Assembly (NCBI GenBank): GCA_016081115.2 | Contig: CM071926.1 | Location: forward strand, 17,063,971 to 17,127,970 | From: Rehmannia glutinosa | Lineage: Eukaryota; Streptophyta; Magnoliopsida; Lamiales; Orobanchaceae | DNA: 64,000 nucleotides | Reading direction: 5' to 3' | In this document: positions 46,930-59,501 of the stretch, piece by piece | Numbering within the stretch: the first letter of the stretch is position 1 | Layout of the letters: every line of letters begins with the position of its first letter | Position numbers and translations under genes: made by a program | The notes under the pieces: model-generated | Databases searched by the model: none | What the model saw: only the letters and a program-made list of their open reading frames with translations | What the model was told of the DNA's origin: nothing

Positions 46930-47340
46930 TCGAAAACTAAATATGCAACATAACTCAACTAAATATGCATTATCTGAAAACTATCTATGCAGCGTAAAAA
47001 ACTAGCTAATATGTAGTACAGATATCCAACTATGCAAGATGTCATAAACTATGCAACAAAATCAACTAACTATGTATTATCTAGAAACTATCTATGCATT
47101 GTGGAATAACTAAATATGCAGTATATTATGTAACATCCCATTTTTATAATTTCCAAAAGCAACATCTCATTTCCATAACTAAATATACATTATATTGAAC
47201 CTATTTATGCAGTGTAGTATAACTACATATGCAGGACGTTATATTCAATTATGTCTTGTTTTAAAAAGCATTGCCAACTAAATAACTAAATATGTATTAT
47301 TTGATGTCTAATTATGCAAAGAGAAGAACCCTAACTATGT
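46930..47340. repeat. Field of TATGCA motifs, first
   Basis: More than ten dispersed variants of AACTATGCAA or AAATATGCAT, irregularly spaced, all on the same strand. Confidence 0.7.
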
Positions 47341-47621
47341 TGTAAAATAAAAATATTTGGAAAGAAAAGGAGTTCCTTAAATTCCGCCACAAAATTCTAA
47401 GGCGGTGTCAATTCCAAACCCATAAAACTGGGACCACTAATTTGAATTACAAAATTACAATCTTACCCTTAAAATCAGCGAACATTAGGAAATAATTAAA
47501 AAAAACTGAATTAATCACATCCTTTCATTTTTAAGATCAATGGGTAAGATAAGTCCACACTGTCTCACCTATGGAGGGTGGTCTCATTTGAACCAAATCC
47601 TATATATATATATATATATAA

Positions 47622-48532
47622 TTAGGTATTGAGTTATATGAGATCACTCTATATGGTGAGTCTGTAGGGACAAATCTCATGCATTCATCAAGTTTTATAA
47701 CTAGATTTAAATAATTATAAATTATTTATTTCCTAAATAACATATGATAAGGGTTAAATTAGTCAACAATCACTTATCCATTAAACACACTAAACATGAG
47801 CGGTTACACGATATTTTTGGAAGATACTTTTCATGATTTTGTGCCATCCAATACACGTCTATAAAGGGGGAAAATGGAACCAGTACAGTCAATAACTCCA
47901 GCAAATTAGAAAAAAGCACGTCTTCTTTATAACCTGCTAAATATGCAATGATAATATATTTAATATGCAATAACGTCTTAGTAAAAATGAAGTAATCAAC
48001 TCACTCAAAAAAAAAAAAAAATGAAGTAATCAACATGCAACAAGGCAAATGTGTAGCAAAAAGAAGCAACATGCATCTACTAAATATGCAGTATATATAT
48101 ATATATATATATATAGACTGAACATGCAATACAACTATAGAAGTTAGTATATATACAGAAACATAAGTTTGCAATATGGATTCTTTCATAATCAATTAAA
48201 CATGCAACATGAATATATTAACTATGCAATCATACCTTTGTACAAAATCCAATGTCAGTTATAATAATATATGCAATCAAACCGATAAAAAAATATAAGC
48301 AATCAAACATTGGATAAGTAAAATATGCACCAAGCTTCAACTAAATACACAACATGGATATACAAAATATGCAATTATACTACAAATATGCATAAATTAA
48401 TATGTATACAACAAAAGTAACTATACAATGGAACAAGTTAAACATGCAATGGGAAGTTTGAAACCTCCTCAAAACCAAAAAAATTAGCCTAACGTAATCT
48501 TTGGAAACACGGTTTTTGAAACCTAACGTAAT
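47622..48532. repeat. Second TATGCA field and AT-rich sequence
   Basis: From about 47940 to 48460 there are again more than ten ATATGCAA-type motifs on the plus strand, with a TA run at 48093-48114 and a poly(A) micro-insertion at 48001-48020. No gene is seen. This is not present in unit B. Confidence 0.6.
48001..48020 (+). repeat. Poly(A) micro-insertion with target duplication (1)
   Basis: TCACTC plus 14 A, between two copies of ATGAAGTAATCAAC (47987-48000 and 48021-48034). Confidence 0.8.
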
Positions 48533-49680
48533 CTTTTTATATTGGCATTCCTTCATTTTCAACCACCATTTCTAGCCTAATTTTATGTCCGAGACTGTTA
48601 AAGGTAGGGCTGTGCACAGGACTTGGAGATTATCGAATCCAAACCGATATCCGGACCGAAAGATCTCCGAACCGAAAATAACTGTTGACTTTTTGACTTT
48701 CCCGAATCCATACGTCATCGAAAATATTTATGGTACGGTTCTGGAGATTTTTCAAATACCCGTACCGAGAACCGTACCGAACCACTCCGAACCGAAGACC
48801 CGAAGCTAGAACCGATTTTAAAGATTTATATAAATACATATACATTATTTCTATGTTGTTTTTATTTGGATATTGAATTAACTACAAACTATTTGAAATT
48901 AAATTGAATATAAAGCATATTTTTGAAAAAGCGACAATACTGCAACTATTATAAATTTTAAAAAACTTTGATATTAATAATAGAGTAAATAATTTGAAAT
49001 TGAAATTAGTTAAATGATTAGTAAATTAAACTTAAAAAGAGAAACAAGTAATAGTACCATATTATAACAATATAAAAAGATCATATTTTAATTTTTTTAC
49101 CACATCACATAAATTATAAATATAATTTTATTGATTATGTTAAGTTGTTAAGTATGAGACATTGAGATAATAAATTTATACAAGTTTTTATTTCATGTTA
49201 ATTTATAAAAATTATTAGTTAATTATATCTGTTCTATTGTCAATAGAAGGACAATTGCCCAAATAATAGACTATTATTGTATTATAGAGGTTATTAAATT
49301 TAGAATTTTGGATTGTGTTATCTATTATAATTTTAGTTTTTTAGTTTGAGACTACGCTAAAAAGAGACTAGAACACTAGAAGTATATACGCTTGGTGATT
49401 TTTATATTGATACTTTTTTTCTTCTTTTTTTCGAATTTGTATGTTTTATTTATGGCTAATCTCCGTCCCGAATCGAACCGTACCGTACCATCCCATTAGA
49501 ACCGAATCTCAGTTCCGAACCGTCCCGAACTTTCGGTATGGTTCGGGACGGAGATTTTTTTCTATGGTTCGGTTCTGGAGATTTATTTTCAGAATCTCCG
49601 AACTTTGGGACGATTCTGGAGATTTCCAAATTTCCGAACCGTCCCGTACCGTGCACACCCCTAGTTAAAGGTATATCTCC
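48533..49680 (-). pseudogene. DnaJ exon-2 fragment (copy A), split by a hAT
   Basis: Plus-strand GGCATTCCTTCATTTTCAAC and following bases match 60490-60563. The match resumes after the hAT with TATATCTC and ends by about 49680. It covers a small part of the C-terminal domain. The gene's 3' end and everything upstream are missing. Confidence 0.8.
48605..49663. mobile_element. Non-autonomous hAT element, 1.06 kb
   Basis: Ends TAGGGCTGTGCAC and GTGCACACCCCTA, with a perfect 8-bp duplication GTTAAAGG (48597-48604 and 49664-49671). Subterminal regions are crowded with CCGAACCG/CGGTTCGG motifs and the core is AT-rich and non-coding. Confidence 0.92.
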
Positions 49681-49721
49681 ACAAGAATTTCACGAAAACC
49701 CAACGAAAATTATCACCTGAC

Positions 49722-49790
49722 ACAGGAGCGGACGCACCCTATAAGTTAGGGGGCCTTGGCCACCCCACAAATTTTTCATTGTCACTACTT
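49722..49790. mobile_element. Truncated hAT-MITE left end
   Basis: CAGGAGCGGACGCACC resembles the CAGGGGCGGA-type MITE ends found at 12685 and 51218. No matching right end is seen before the TA run. Confidence 0.4.
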
Positions 49791-49805
49791 ATATATATAT
49801 ATATA

Positions 49806-50596
<791 letters not shown>

Positions 50597-50599
50597 GCG

Positions 50600-51660
50600 G
50601 GTAGTATTTTACAAAAATGCTATTGGAGCATTAATATATCTAGTACAATGTACTCGATCTGATATTTCTTTTGCAGTAAATCTACTTGCACGATTCAGTT
50701 CTGAGTCAACTCGAAGATACTAGAATGGTATTAAACACATTTTTCGATATCTCCGTGGTACTATAGATTTGGGGTTATTCTACTCCAAGGAATCCACTAA
50801 CTCTGGTTTAGTGGGTTATGCTGATGTTGGATATAGATATGATCCGCGCAAAGCTTGATCATAAACTGGTTACTTATTTTGCTATAACGGTACAACTATA
50901 TCATGGCGATCCACTAAACAAACAATAGTTTCTACTTCTTCTAATCACTCTGAAATTATTGCTCTTCATGAAGCTGACAAAGAGTGTGTTTGGTTAAGAT
51001 CAGTAATAACTCATATACGAAATGCTTGTCAGCTAAAACCAGTTACAGACGTTCATACTATTATTTATGAGGATAATGCAGCGTGCATAACACAAGTGAG
51101 AGGTGGTTACATGAAAGATGATTGGGCAAGCATATTTCACCAAAGTTTTTTTACACACATGAACTCCAGAAAAATGGAGAGGTGGATGTTCAGAAGATTC
51201 GCTCATGTCACAATCTTCAGGGACGGACCTACCTTGGTGGGGAGGGGGGGCCAGAATATTTTTATTTTTTTATTTTTTATATGTAAATTTTGGGATTAAT
51301 TCTATTTGGCTCCCTTCATTTTTTTTTTGTAAAATGAAAAAGTACGTCAATTTTATGTTGTAATTATGTATTTTGGGATATTTAATGAAGAATATTGACA
51401 TTGTATTCGATACAAATCAGTGTTGTAAAAATCGGTGCAAAAAATCGTGTTGGCTAAAAATCAGCCTACGGTCAAAAAATCCGGTCTAGATGCTTGACAT
51501 GCGGCCAAAAAATCGGTTCTAAGCTCCCGTCTAGGAGGTCTAAGCTGCAAAAACCGGCCCCCCTTAGTATCAAATTATGGTTCTGCCCCTGACAATCTTG
51601 TTGATTTATTTAGAAATACTTATCGACGTCTACATTCGAAAAATTAGTTTTCAGCATTGG
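50600..51660 (+). pseudogene. copia-3 RNase H region, broken
   Basis: Conceptual fragments give YLVQCTRSDISFAVNLLA, RGTIDLGLFYS, GLVGYADVGYRYDPRKA (stop) and TGYLFCYNGTTISWRS. These are followed by HSEIIALHEADKECVWL and IIYEDNAACITQV, the copia RNase H order. The stretch around 51120 is shifted (KHISPKFF, THELQKNGEVDV) and continues after the MITE as VDLFRNT. It is non-functional. Confidence 0.88.
51218..51591. mobile_element. hAT-type MITE, 374 bp
   Basis: Ends CAGGGACGGACC and GGTTCTGCCCCTG, with a perfect 8-bp duplication ACAATCTT (51210-51217 and 51592-51599). Removing one duplication copy restores the copia RNase H frame around it. Confidence 0.9.
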
Positions 51661-51688
51661 AATGAGAAGAGTTAACACAAAGCAAGAA

Positions 51689-51704
51689 ATTTCCTCAAAA
51701 AAAA
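51689..51704 (+). repeat. Poly(A) micro-insertion with target duplication (2)
   Basis: ATTTCCTC plus about 8 to 10 A, between AACACAAAGCAAGAA (51674-51688) and AACACAAAGCGAGAA (51705-51719). Confidence 0.75.
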
Positions 51705-51870
51705 AACACAAAGCGAGAATGATGGATCAATTATGTAGCTGATATTCTTTATTTCAGGTGGAGCAAATATATTATGCGTTGTACTATTTTTCCCTCTGTC
51801 TGGTTTTTATCCTAATGGATTTTTCCAGCTCAAGGTTTTTAACGAGACAGCTTATGCACAAGGTTTGGAT

Positions 51871-52828
51871 TAGAAATGTTTAACGGGCTCGGGCCCGTGG
51901 GCCAGCCCGGAAAATTAACAGGGTTAGGGCCAGTTTTTTCTGGCCCGTTTAAATCCGGACCGGTTAAACCGCAAGATAAATGGGTTGGCCCGCCAGCCCA
52001 GTTTTGTTTTTTGTTTTTTTGCATTTTGTGTTTTTCAAAATAGAAGGTTGGCAAATTAAGGGATAACAAAACTTACGAAACTTTTGCTAAGAAAGATTTT
52101 TTTATAGTGACTTAAAATGTTATATAATTTATATCCCTATAATAAATACAACACTATATTCGAAATAGTTTAGACACTTCATGACCTAAAATGTGACAAA
52201 TAATTAAAACTTTATTCAAAATAATCATAAGGATGAGTTTGTTGCATTTTGAGATTACAACTTCTCTCACACACAAATATTCAACATAAATCACATTTTA
52301 TCATTCTTTACATTTATTTAATTTGTTTGGCAAAAGTCAAAAGGTATTAAACAAATATTTATTATATGGGTGTTTATTATTCTACATTGTAGTTTGTTGT
52401 TTCTATTATCATTTGAGAAATGAGTTTTACTTGCACATATTTTTGTTTTAACTCTTATTACAGTAAGCATCTTGCTAAAGTCTCAAAGTCTTTGACGATA
52501 ATGATGATGCTTGAATTGTATTTGAATATTTATAATTTGAATTTTAAGACTTTTAGTCTTGTAATGCAACATAAATTTTTTTTTTTGTGTAATTTAGTTT
52601 TGTATATTTAGTTTGAATGATATATTTTTATACATGCTTTAGTTTAAAATTTAGATTAAATAAAAAAAAATTTAGGCTTGTAGCCCGATAGTGGCCCATT
52701 TAGCTTGAAACCCGCTAGGGTTAGGGTTAGGTTGGCAATATGCTGGCTCGTTTAATAGTGACCCGTTTAGCCCAAAGCCCATTAGGGCTGGCCCTATAGT
52801 GCTAGGGCCAGCCCATTTAACATCTCTA
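51871..52828. mobile_element. Non-autonomous hAT element, 0.96 kb
   Basis: Ends TAGAAATGTTTAACGGGC and GCCCATTTAACATCTCTA, the same family as 40053-41054. The flanking 8-mers GTTTGGAT and GTCTAGAT match at six of eight positions, so the copy is older. Confidence 0.85.
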
Positions 52829-52951
52829 GTCTAGATTTGAGAATGTATTTGTTTCCCTTATGTTCGAATTTTTTCCACAGGGTTTTTTCGACTTGAGGTT
52901 TTTAACGAGTCATAGTCATCCAACTTAATATAGTGCTACGTCTAAGGGGAG

Positions 52952-53170
52952 TGTTATGACAAGTTTATCTGTATATGGACTTTAGCACTCACAAGTTCAA
53001 TAGTAATAAATCTTGTGATTCTTAATTGCACATGTAATATTCTTTGTATGTGTATAATATGTCTTGGTGCAATGAAATGAGGACACACGGTTTCATATAT
53101 AGCAAACATAATCATTACTTACTTTTGCTTTCTTTATAAATTGCTTTTACCTACTTTATATTAATTACAA
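52952..53170 (+). repeat. 3' LTR of copia-3
   Basis: Starts TGTTATGACAAG right after the polypurine tract TCTAAGGGGAG and ends near AATTACA. The exact end is uncertain because there is no partner LTR in the window. Confidence 0.65.
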
Positions 53171-53313
53171 TATCATATCATATCATGATATATCTAAATA
53201 TGCGTATCATAAATATTAGACATAATATAGAGATTATTTACAACAAATGCCCATTAATCTTGTGATAGACAATAACTAGTCATTAAACTGTATCCAAATT
53301 AATCCCATCTGTC

Positions 53314-53336
53314 TCTTCTCAAAAAAAAAAAAAAGT
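53314..53336 (+). repeat. Poly(A) micro-insertion with target duplication (3)
   Basis: TCTTCTC plus 14 A plus GT, between TTAATCCCATCTGTC (53299-53313) and TTAATCCCATTTGTC (53337-53351). Unit A has the single-copy empty site at about 12930-12944. Confidence 0.85.
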
Positions 53337-54409
53337 TTAATCCCATTTGTCACAGTCAATACCTTTGGGCCTGTTTCTTTGACGGATAAGGGCAAATACA
53401 CTATTTTATAGAGAACTTTCCAGAAATACCTCAGTTTTGACAAAATACCACCAAATACACTCTTATTACTTTTGTACCTATTTATTTTCTTTTTTACGCT
53501 CCTGCATATTTTTTGATTATTTTTATATTTTTTTGTTTTTTCTTGTTCATGTATTGTTTATCATGTTATATATGTTGTTTTGATGTTGTTTAAATTTGTT
53601 GTTTTGATGTTTCAAAACAATTTTATCTATTTTTTATGCTGCTTTTTGTTCATGTATTGTTTTGTACATTATTTCTATTATTTCTGTGTTGTTCTATAAT
53701 ATTTTTAATGTAGTTCGAATAATATTTTTTGTTGTTTCCATGTAGTTTTCAATGTGTAGATACAGTTTTTACCTACTTTTAACCTCTTTTTATTCATGTG
53801 GTGTTTTTAATATTTTTTACATTGTTTCTAGGTTGTTTCCATATCGTTCTTAATGTTGTTCTTATGTTTCTTTGTCGTTTCCATGTAATTTTTTATGTTA
53901 ATTTAAATACAATTTTTACCTATTTTTAAGCTCTTTTTGCTCATATGGTGTTTTCTATATTGTTTATGGTTTGTTTCTATATTGTTTCTTGGTTGTTTAT
54001 GTTGTCATGCATTGGATCAAAAATTGAATTGTGTTTTTTTACCCATGTTGTTTCTATATTATTTTCAATTTGTTTGGCTTTAATATGTGTTGTTTTATGT
54101 GTATATTTCTTATTTTTTTACAAGATTTCGAGCTTAAAATGGATTAGTTAACAGGGGTAAAATTTATTTTTTCACTGAATTTTGATTAGAAGAAACATGT
54201 TTGAAACAACAAAGAAACAACAACGTAAAAAAGTCCGGAAATTTTGGCAGCAACGTGTTTTTTCCCAAAAAAAAAAGGGGAGAGCGTAATTTTGTCCAAA
54301 AATCACCGAGAAGTATAATCTTGTGTCTTTTGTCCAGAAAAATGGGATAATTATGTCCTTATCCCTATTTTATAAGGTGCAGTTCCACATACTTTTATGG
54401 ATCTGGTCG

Positions 54410-55456
54410 TAGGGGTGATCACGGTGCGGTTTTGCGGTTTTTTTACAAAAATTCAAACCGAATTTCCTAATGCGGTTTTCATAAAATATAATTTCAAATC
54501 GCGGTTTTAACATGTAAAATCAAAGGTGCGGTGGCGGGCGGTGGCGGGCGGTTTGGTGGTTTTTAATAAACAAAAATATTATAAGTTTGATAAAATTATA
54601 ATATAACTATTTAAGTTGATTTGGAGCCTGGGGCGGAGCCAGGAAATATTTTGGGATGGGCCGATACGCAAAAATAGGATGGGCCGAATAAGAAAATCAT
54701 ATAAAATATACTTAAAATAAATTTTTTTTTTAAATTTTATAGTGTAAATTTTTTTTTTCAAAAATGGGGGCCAGGTTCCCCCCCCCCCTCCCTCCGCCAT
54801 TGTTTGGAGCTAATTTGGATTATAACATTATGTTGTCTAATATATATCACAATAACTAAAAAGAAACATATATCTAAGAGAATACCGAATTCAAGTATTG
54901 TAGAGAATAAGGAAAGAGGGTGGCGTGACTACTCACTAGTTGTGTAATAAAACATCTTCTGGTAAAATACTTGGGTTACACAAAATATGAAAATTTCTAT
55001 TGTGTCAATTATGTTTACATTTCATCAATCATTAAATAGATTAACTACTAATCTAACTCAATGTGACTTAACAAGACAATTATGAATTAACTACTAGTCT
55101 GGAGAGATAATATATTCTCATTAATAAGGAACCATTATTTGTTTTTACATTTCCAGATATTTACTTCCTATTTCTATTTGACAAGTAATTTTATTATTCA
55201 CCAATCTAGTTTTTAATTTATTGAGTGCCTAATTATTCAACTATAGAGATATGATAAACCTTATATTTTACCCTTAAATATGTATAAGGGCGGTGCGGTT
55301 TTGGCGGTGCGATTTTGTTCCAAAATCATAACCGAACCAACAAGGTGGTGCGGTTTTCATTCAATATTCAAAATCGCGGTTTTAAGCGAAAAATCACAAT
55401 AAACGGTGCGGTATGGTGCGGTTCGGGCGGTTTTTGAAAATTTATGATCACCCCTA
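54410..55456. mobile_element. Non-autonomous hAT element, 1.05 kb, with nested MITE
   Basis: Ends TAGGGGTGATCA and TGATCACCCCTA. Flanking 8-mers TCTGGTCG and TCTGGCCG differ once. Subterminal clusters of GGTGCGGTTTT. Unit A has the empty site near 14090. Confidence 0.9.
54628..54802. mobile_element. hAT-type MITE, 175 bp, nested
   Basis: Ends CTGGGGCGGAGCC and CTCCGCCATTG, with a perfect 8-bp duplication TTTGGAGC (54620-54627 and 54803-54810). Confidence 0.85.
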
Positions 55457-56142
55457 TCTGGCCGGCATGATACCTTGGGCCTGGTGTTACTTGAAATATT
55501 GTCTAGATTAGATCCCAATTCCCACCCATAGGAGTTTTATCTAACAAACAAATAAATTACACATATTATTTATTATTGGAAAAGGGTTAATTACAAAAAT
55601 TACTCACGAGGTTTAATCTAATTAAAAAAAAGACCCATTACATTAGAATATCAATCCTATAATGAGACATAACTAACGGAACTATCTTAACACTTTGTCG
55701 GCTCATGATATTTTCCAGTAAGTGGAAACACTATGAAGAATGACTGTTTTTGGAATTTCATATCATTTTTCCTTCATATGAAAGTTGCGACAGGAAGGGT
55801 ATCCGACATAAAAACTTGCTATGTTACTTTTGCATGTGGTGTTAACTAATTTTAGACAATTAATTGACATTATAGACTTCATGCACCAACTCCAACATAG
55901 TTGGGATTAGGTCCAGCTGGTGATGATGATGATCTTTCAAATTACAAAGAGTATTTGTTTCTCTTTTTTAAATTGCACCCTTAAGACGGAGTATTTCTTA
56001 GGTAAATATAACCCAAGAGAGTGTTTGTAATACTTATAGGGGATATTTGTAATTTGATAGATAAATGAGGTTTTTTGTAATTAAGCTAAATGGCAAGGAT
56101 TTAAATCAATCAACATTCAACATTCAACATTCATTAACTAAT

Positions 56143-56159
56143 TCCATCGAAAAAAAAAA
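56143..56159 (+). repeat. Poly(A) micro-insertion with target duplication (4)
   Basis: TCCATCG plus 10 A, between TTCATTAACTAAT (56130-56142) and TTCCTTAACTAAT (56160-56172). Confidence 0.65.
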
Positions 56160-56675
56160 TTCCTTAACTAATCACAATTTTTATTTATCATTTTATATCT
56201 CAACCACAAAAGTAAATGGGGCCTTGGCTGATATAAATTGAACAAAGCATGTGAACTAGTTTTAAGAAAACATTCTGTTTATCTCATCATATTAGAAAAG
56301 GCAATGAGATTGGTTCTGAAAAGACATTTCAGTCCTTCTACCTTTGCCATCAATTCAGTTTTATTCCAGACAATGCTGCGTACAATAGCAAGTGCGGCCC
56401 AAATAAATATACTTATTCTTGTCCGATCTAACAGGCTACGAAGGCGTGTTCATTTAATTTCTTACATTTTTGGTAATTCATGTGGAGAATGAGAGAAAAA
56501 AACAAGATGCAGAGATTTAGGAAAGCAAATCCTGTTGGAATATTTGAGGTAAAATTCCTTATTAACCTTTTTAATATGATAAAGGGTAGATTTATTTTTG
56601 ACATTTTAAACAGTAAAGATCAAATTTATTTTTGACTTTTTCAATAGTAAATGACAAATATTTTATTTGATGAAA

Positions 56676-56690
56676 GGTCATATTTATGCC
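56676..56690. other. Empty site for the Helitron
   Basis: GGTCATA then TTTATGCC is continuous here. In unit A the same sequence is split between A (15157) and T (32803) by the Helitron. Confidence 0.92.
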
Positions 56691-57645
56691 TGTAAATATT
56701 GCTTATTTCTCACATTTGAAAAATACACGAAAACTTACAAAATTTCAATATATCTCCGAAAACTCTTGCAATTTATTTTTGGGTGATAATTTTCAGGCAT
56801 AATTTTCAGTTTGCCGGAATAGGTAATCCGGTTTTCTCGTCTTATCCTGGGAAACAGATGTCCAGAATAGGGGACAAATCTGTTTTAATGATAGTGTGTT
56901 GAACACATGATTTGAGCTAATTTCTATTTTGCTTACTTTGCAAATTTTAACTATTTTGGTTTTTCGATTCATATAAATTATACTAGAAGAAATACGACTA
57001 TTTTCCTACAAATTCAATCCATAGGTCTTTGATTAAGACAACTTATTGTAATGACCAATTTCATAATTTTAAACCTGCACCAGAAATTGCTTCATGAATA
57101 TGGTTGAAATTCTTCAATTGTCGATGTTGGATATAGTGCTTGCGAGCAAACTATTATGTAATATGATACATTGAATATAATATTATTTTTACATATATTA
57201 AGTTTGTATATGTCCATGAATTATTTGATATTATAAACTGAGTATTTAAGTTGTTAAATACAGAAAGATTCAATTTTAAAGAATTAGAGTTCATGATATT
57301 TAAATACATATGGACAATTTATTTTTATAAGATCCACTCGAGTTTATTGAAGTTTATTTGGACTATGTTGATAAAATTAAGAGTACATTTTCTAATATAT
57401 TGGACTAGATGTAAAACTAAATCATTAGTTGATCATATATATTTAATTTCGTTTGATTATGGTATGTGACACATTAATCCTAAGTGCGTAATGGAATATA
57501 ATAATCAAGTGTGGCCCCAATAAAATATACTTATTCTTGTCTACTGTAATAGACTATGAAGGTGGAACATTTTTGTTAATGCATGTGAAGAATGAGAGAA
57601 AAAACAAGATGCAAAGATTTAGGAAAGCAAATACAATCCAATATA

Positions 57646-57660
57646 ATTCTCAAAAAAAAA
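57646..57660 (+). repeat. Poly(A) micro-insertion with target duplication (5)
   Basis: ATTCTC plus 9 A, between two perfect copies of AATACAATCCAATATA (57630-57645 and 57661-57676). Unit A has one copy at about 41219-41236. Confidence 0.85.
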
Positions 57661-57766
57661 AATACAATCCAATATATCTTTGACTGAGAAAGCTTATTAT
57701 AATGAACATATATATGCCATGCTATTGAAATGACATCCCCATCTTTTAGTTTCAGAACATTAAACC

Positions 57767-58020
57767 TAAGGGTGATAATCTCTGACACGACACGATAACT
57801 CGGCACGAACCTGACCCGAAATTATTGAGAGAAATCTGAATACGAATGCGGGAAACCCTAACACGAAAACGACTAACAAGAATCTGACACAATGTTACCA
57901 ATTTGACTAAAATGTAGTTATTTTTTATTTTAATTATTTTATGATGTATTTTAAGCATAACCTGAAACCAACATGAAACCAAATACGAACTCGACCTAAC
58001 GACCCGAATTGTCACCCCTA
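57767..58020. mobile_element. Old hAT remnant, 254 bp
   Basis: Ends TAAGGGTGATAATC and GAATTGTCACCCCTA, with CGACACG/CCCGAA subterminal motifs. It is shared with unit A (about 41321-41563). Confidence 0.75.
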
Positions 58021-58782
58021 AATTTAAACCTTCACGGGAAATTGCTTTATGAGTGGTCAAAAATCATTAGTGGTTGTTTTTTACCTTGCTGATGTCTTCT
58101 GTTTAATAACCATAAAATATCACACTTTAAAAAAATAATTGTCAGATTTAGATTGAAAAAATAAAATTAATTTTTAGTGCTTTCAAATATCAGATTCTAT
58201 TTCTAATTTGAATAATTTAATCAGAATCTATATACGTGGAAGGAGGAGATACTTGAGATTTCTAATTCTAATTTGGTTGCATATTCAAATATGTGGAAAC
58301 ACTTTTACAGCTTATTCACTAAATATTTTATTTAACTTAATCAAATTTAAGCTTATTTGCAAACAGTACCAACTTATGATTTTTAATTGTATTTAACTTC
58401 TACTACAATAAACCACTTCTTTTAAAAGCGGAACTTTTGAAAACACTCCCTTAGTAAGCAAGACCAGAATAATTGATGATTTACTAAATTATCTAGAAAA
58501 ACTTGATGGCACAGTTTATATTATGAACTCAGATTATAAATATTTTATAGTACCAAGGGTCCAAGATTATTGGAATAAAGTAGAATGTTTCGTTAATCTG
58601 TATACAAATAGTTCCACTTGATTTTATTAATTATGTTTTTTCCCAAGAAATTGGAGTAAAACAGAACCGAATCTTTCCATATTTAACACAAGCCATCCAC
58701 AAAATAAATTAGGGGCCCAACAAGAATATATTCTCCAAGAAAGTGTCATAAAGAAACAAGAAAAAATTGCTGCATGAACCAG

Positions 58783-58791
58783 TATAAAAAG
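58783..58791 (+). promoter_or_regulatory. TATA box of thioredoxin gene
   Basis: TATAAAAAG about 125 bp before the start codon, in a stretch that is highly conserved with unit A. Confidence 0.55.
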
Positions 58792-58912
58792 CATTGCCAC
58801 CAAGCCATAGCTCAGGCCAAAACATAGATATATTAACTATTAAGGCTCAAGTGGGAAGGATAACCTAAAAAAACAAGGAAAAATGTTCACATATAAAAAT
58901 TTGGGAAGAAAG

Positions 58913-59501
58913 ATGGGGAATGTTTCCACTGTTTATGAGAACAGGGAACTACCAACAAAAACCAATATATCAGCACCAACCAAGAAAGGTCAGGTTATTG
59001 CATTTCACTCCTCAGCAAAATGGAAAATCCATTTTGAAGCATCCAAGCAAACATCAAAACTTGTAAGTCTTGTATAATTTTTCATAATGCTATTCTCAAC
59101 CTTTCTATGGATCTTTCTGATTAATTTAATTTCTGTTTGTCGAAGATCGTTATCGACTTCACGGCTTCTTGGTGTGGGCCTTGTAAGTTCATTCAGCCTG
59201 CAATCAATGAGTTTGCAGAAAAATATACGGACATCGAGTTCATCAAGATTGATGTTGATGAGATGAATGTAAGCTCTTTTCATCTCAATTAACCTAATAA
59301 TATTGCATAAAAATCCTTCTTTTTTTATTACAGTACCGATGATCGATAATGAATCATATATGTAAACAGAATGTAGCACAAGAGTTTAAAGTGCATGTAA
59401 TGCCAACTTTCATACTGATAAAGAGAGGTAAAGAAGTTGACAAAGTTGTTGGGGCCAAAAAGGAAGACCTTCAGAAGAAGATTGAGAAACACAGGTTCTG
59501 A
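58913..59501 (+). CDS. Thioredoxin h, intact, three exons
   Basis: Exons 58913-59062, 59146-59268 and 59370-59501 join in frame at GT/AG introns and give 134 residues. The active site WCGPC is at about residues 59-63 in the context DFTASWCGPCKF. The cis-proline loop MPTF is at about 102-105, followed by LIKRGKEVDKVVGAKK, typical of cytosolic h-type thioredoxins that reduce target disulfides. An in-frame ATG lies 30 bp upstream (58883). The second ATG, giving MGNVST, is preferred because subgroup 2 h-type thioredoxins begin MG and can be N-myristoylated. The neighbouring DnaJ gene is convergent, 873 bp away. A broken paralogue lies at 44744-45340. This appears to be the working copy. Confidence 0.93.

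Larger units (their letters stand above)
46511..47621. mobile_element. MITE-like element between TA microsatellites
   Basis: A TA run (46511-46537) and another (47601-47621) enclose an insert whose ends are imperfect inverted repeats about 50 bp long, both containing TCAAATGAGACCA and AGGTGAG. Insertion into TA repeats recalls Micron-type elements. It contains a CT microsatellite and a field of TATGCA motifs. It is non-coding and unit B lacks it. Confidence 0.65.
53252..58912. repeat. Duplicated unit B, spacer upstream of the intact thioredoxin gene
   Basis: Paralogous to unit A (12879-15157, 32803-33350, 39810-40052, 41063-41568, 43420-44713) in the same order. It has a T-rich tract at 53460-54130 and no protein gene. 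B carries its own hAT (54410-55456) and poly(A) micro-insertions, but not A's Helitron, copia-2 or other hATs. Confidence 0.9.

Noticed and set aside
58883..58912. Upstream ATG of the thioredoxin gene as the start
   Set aside because: It is in frame and possible, but the second ATG gives the MG start usual for this subgroup, and the extra ten residues add nothing recognisable.
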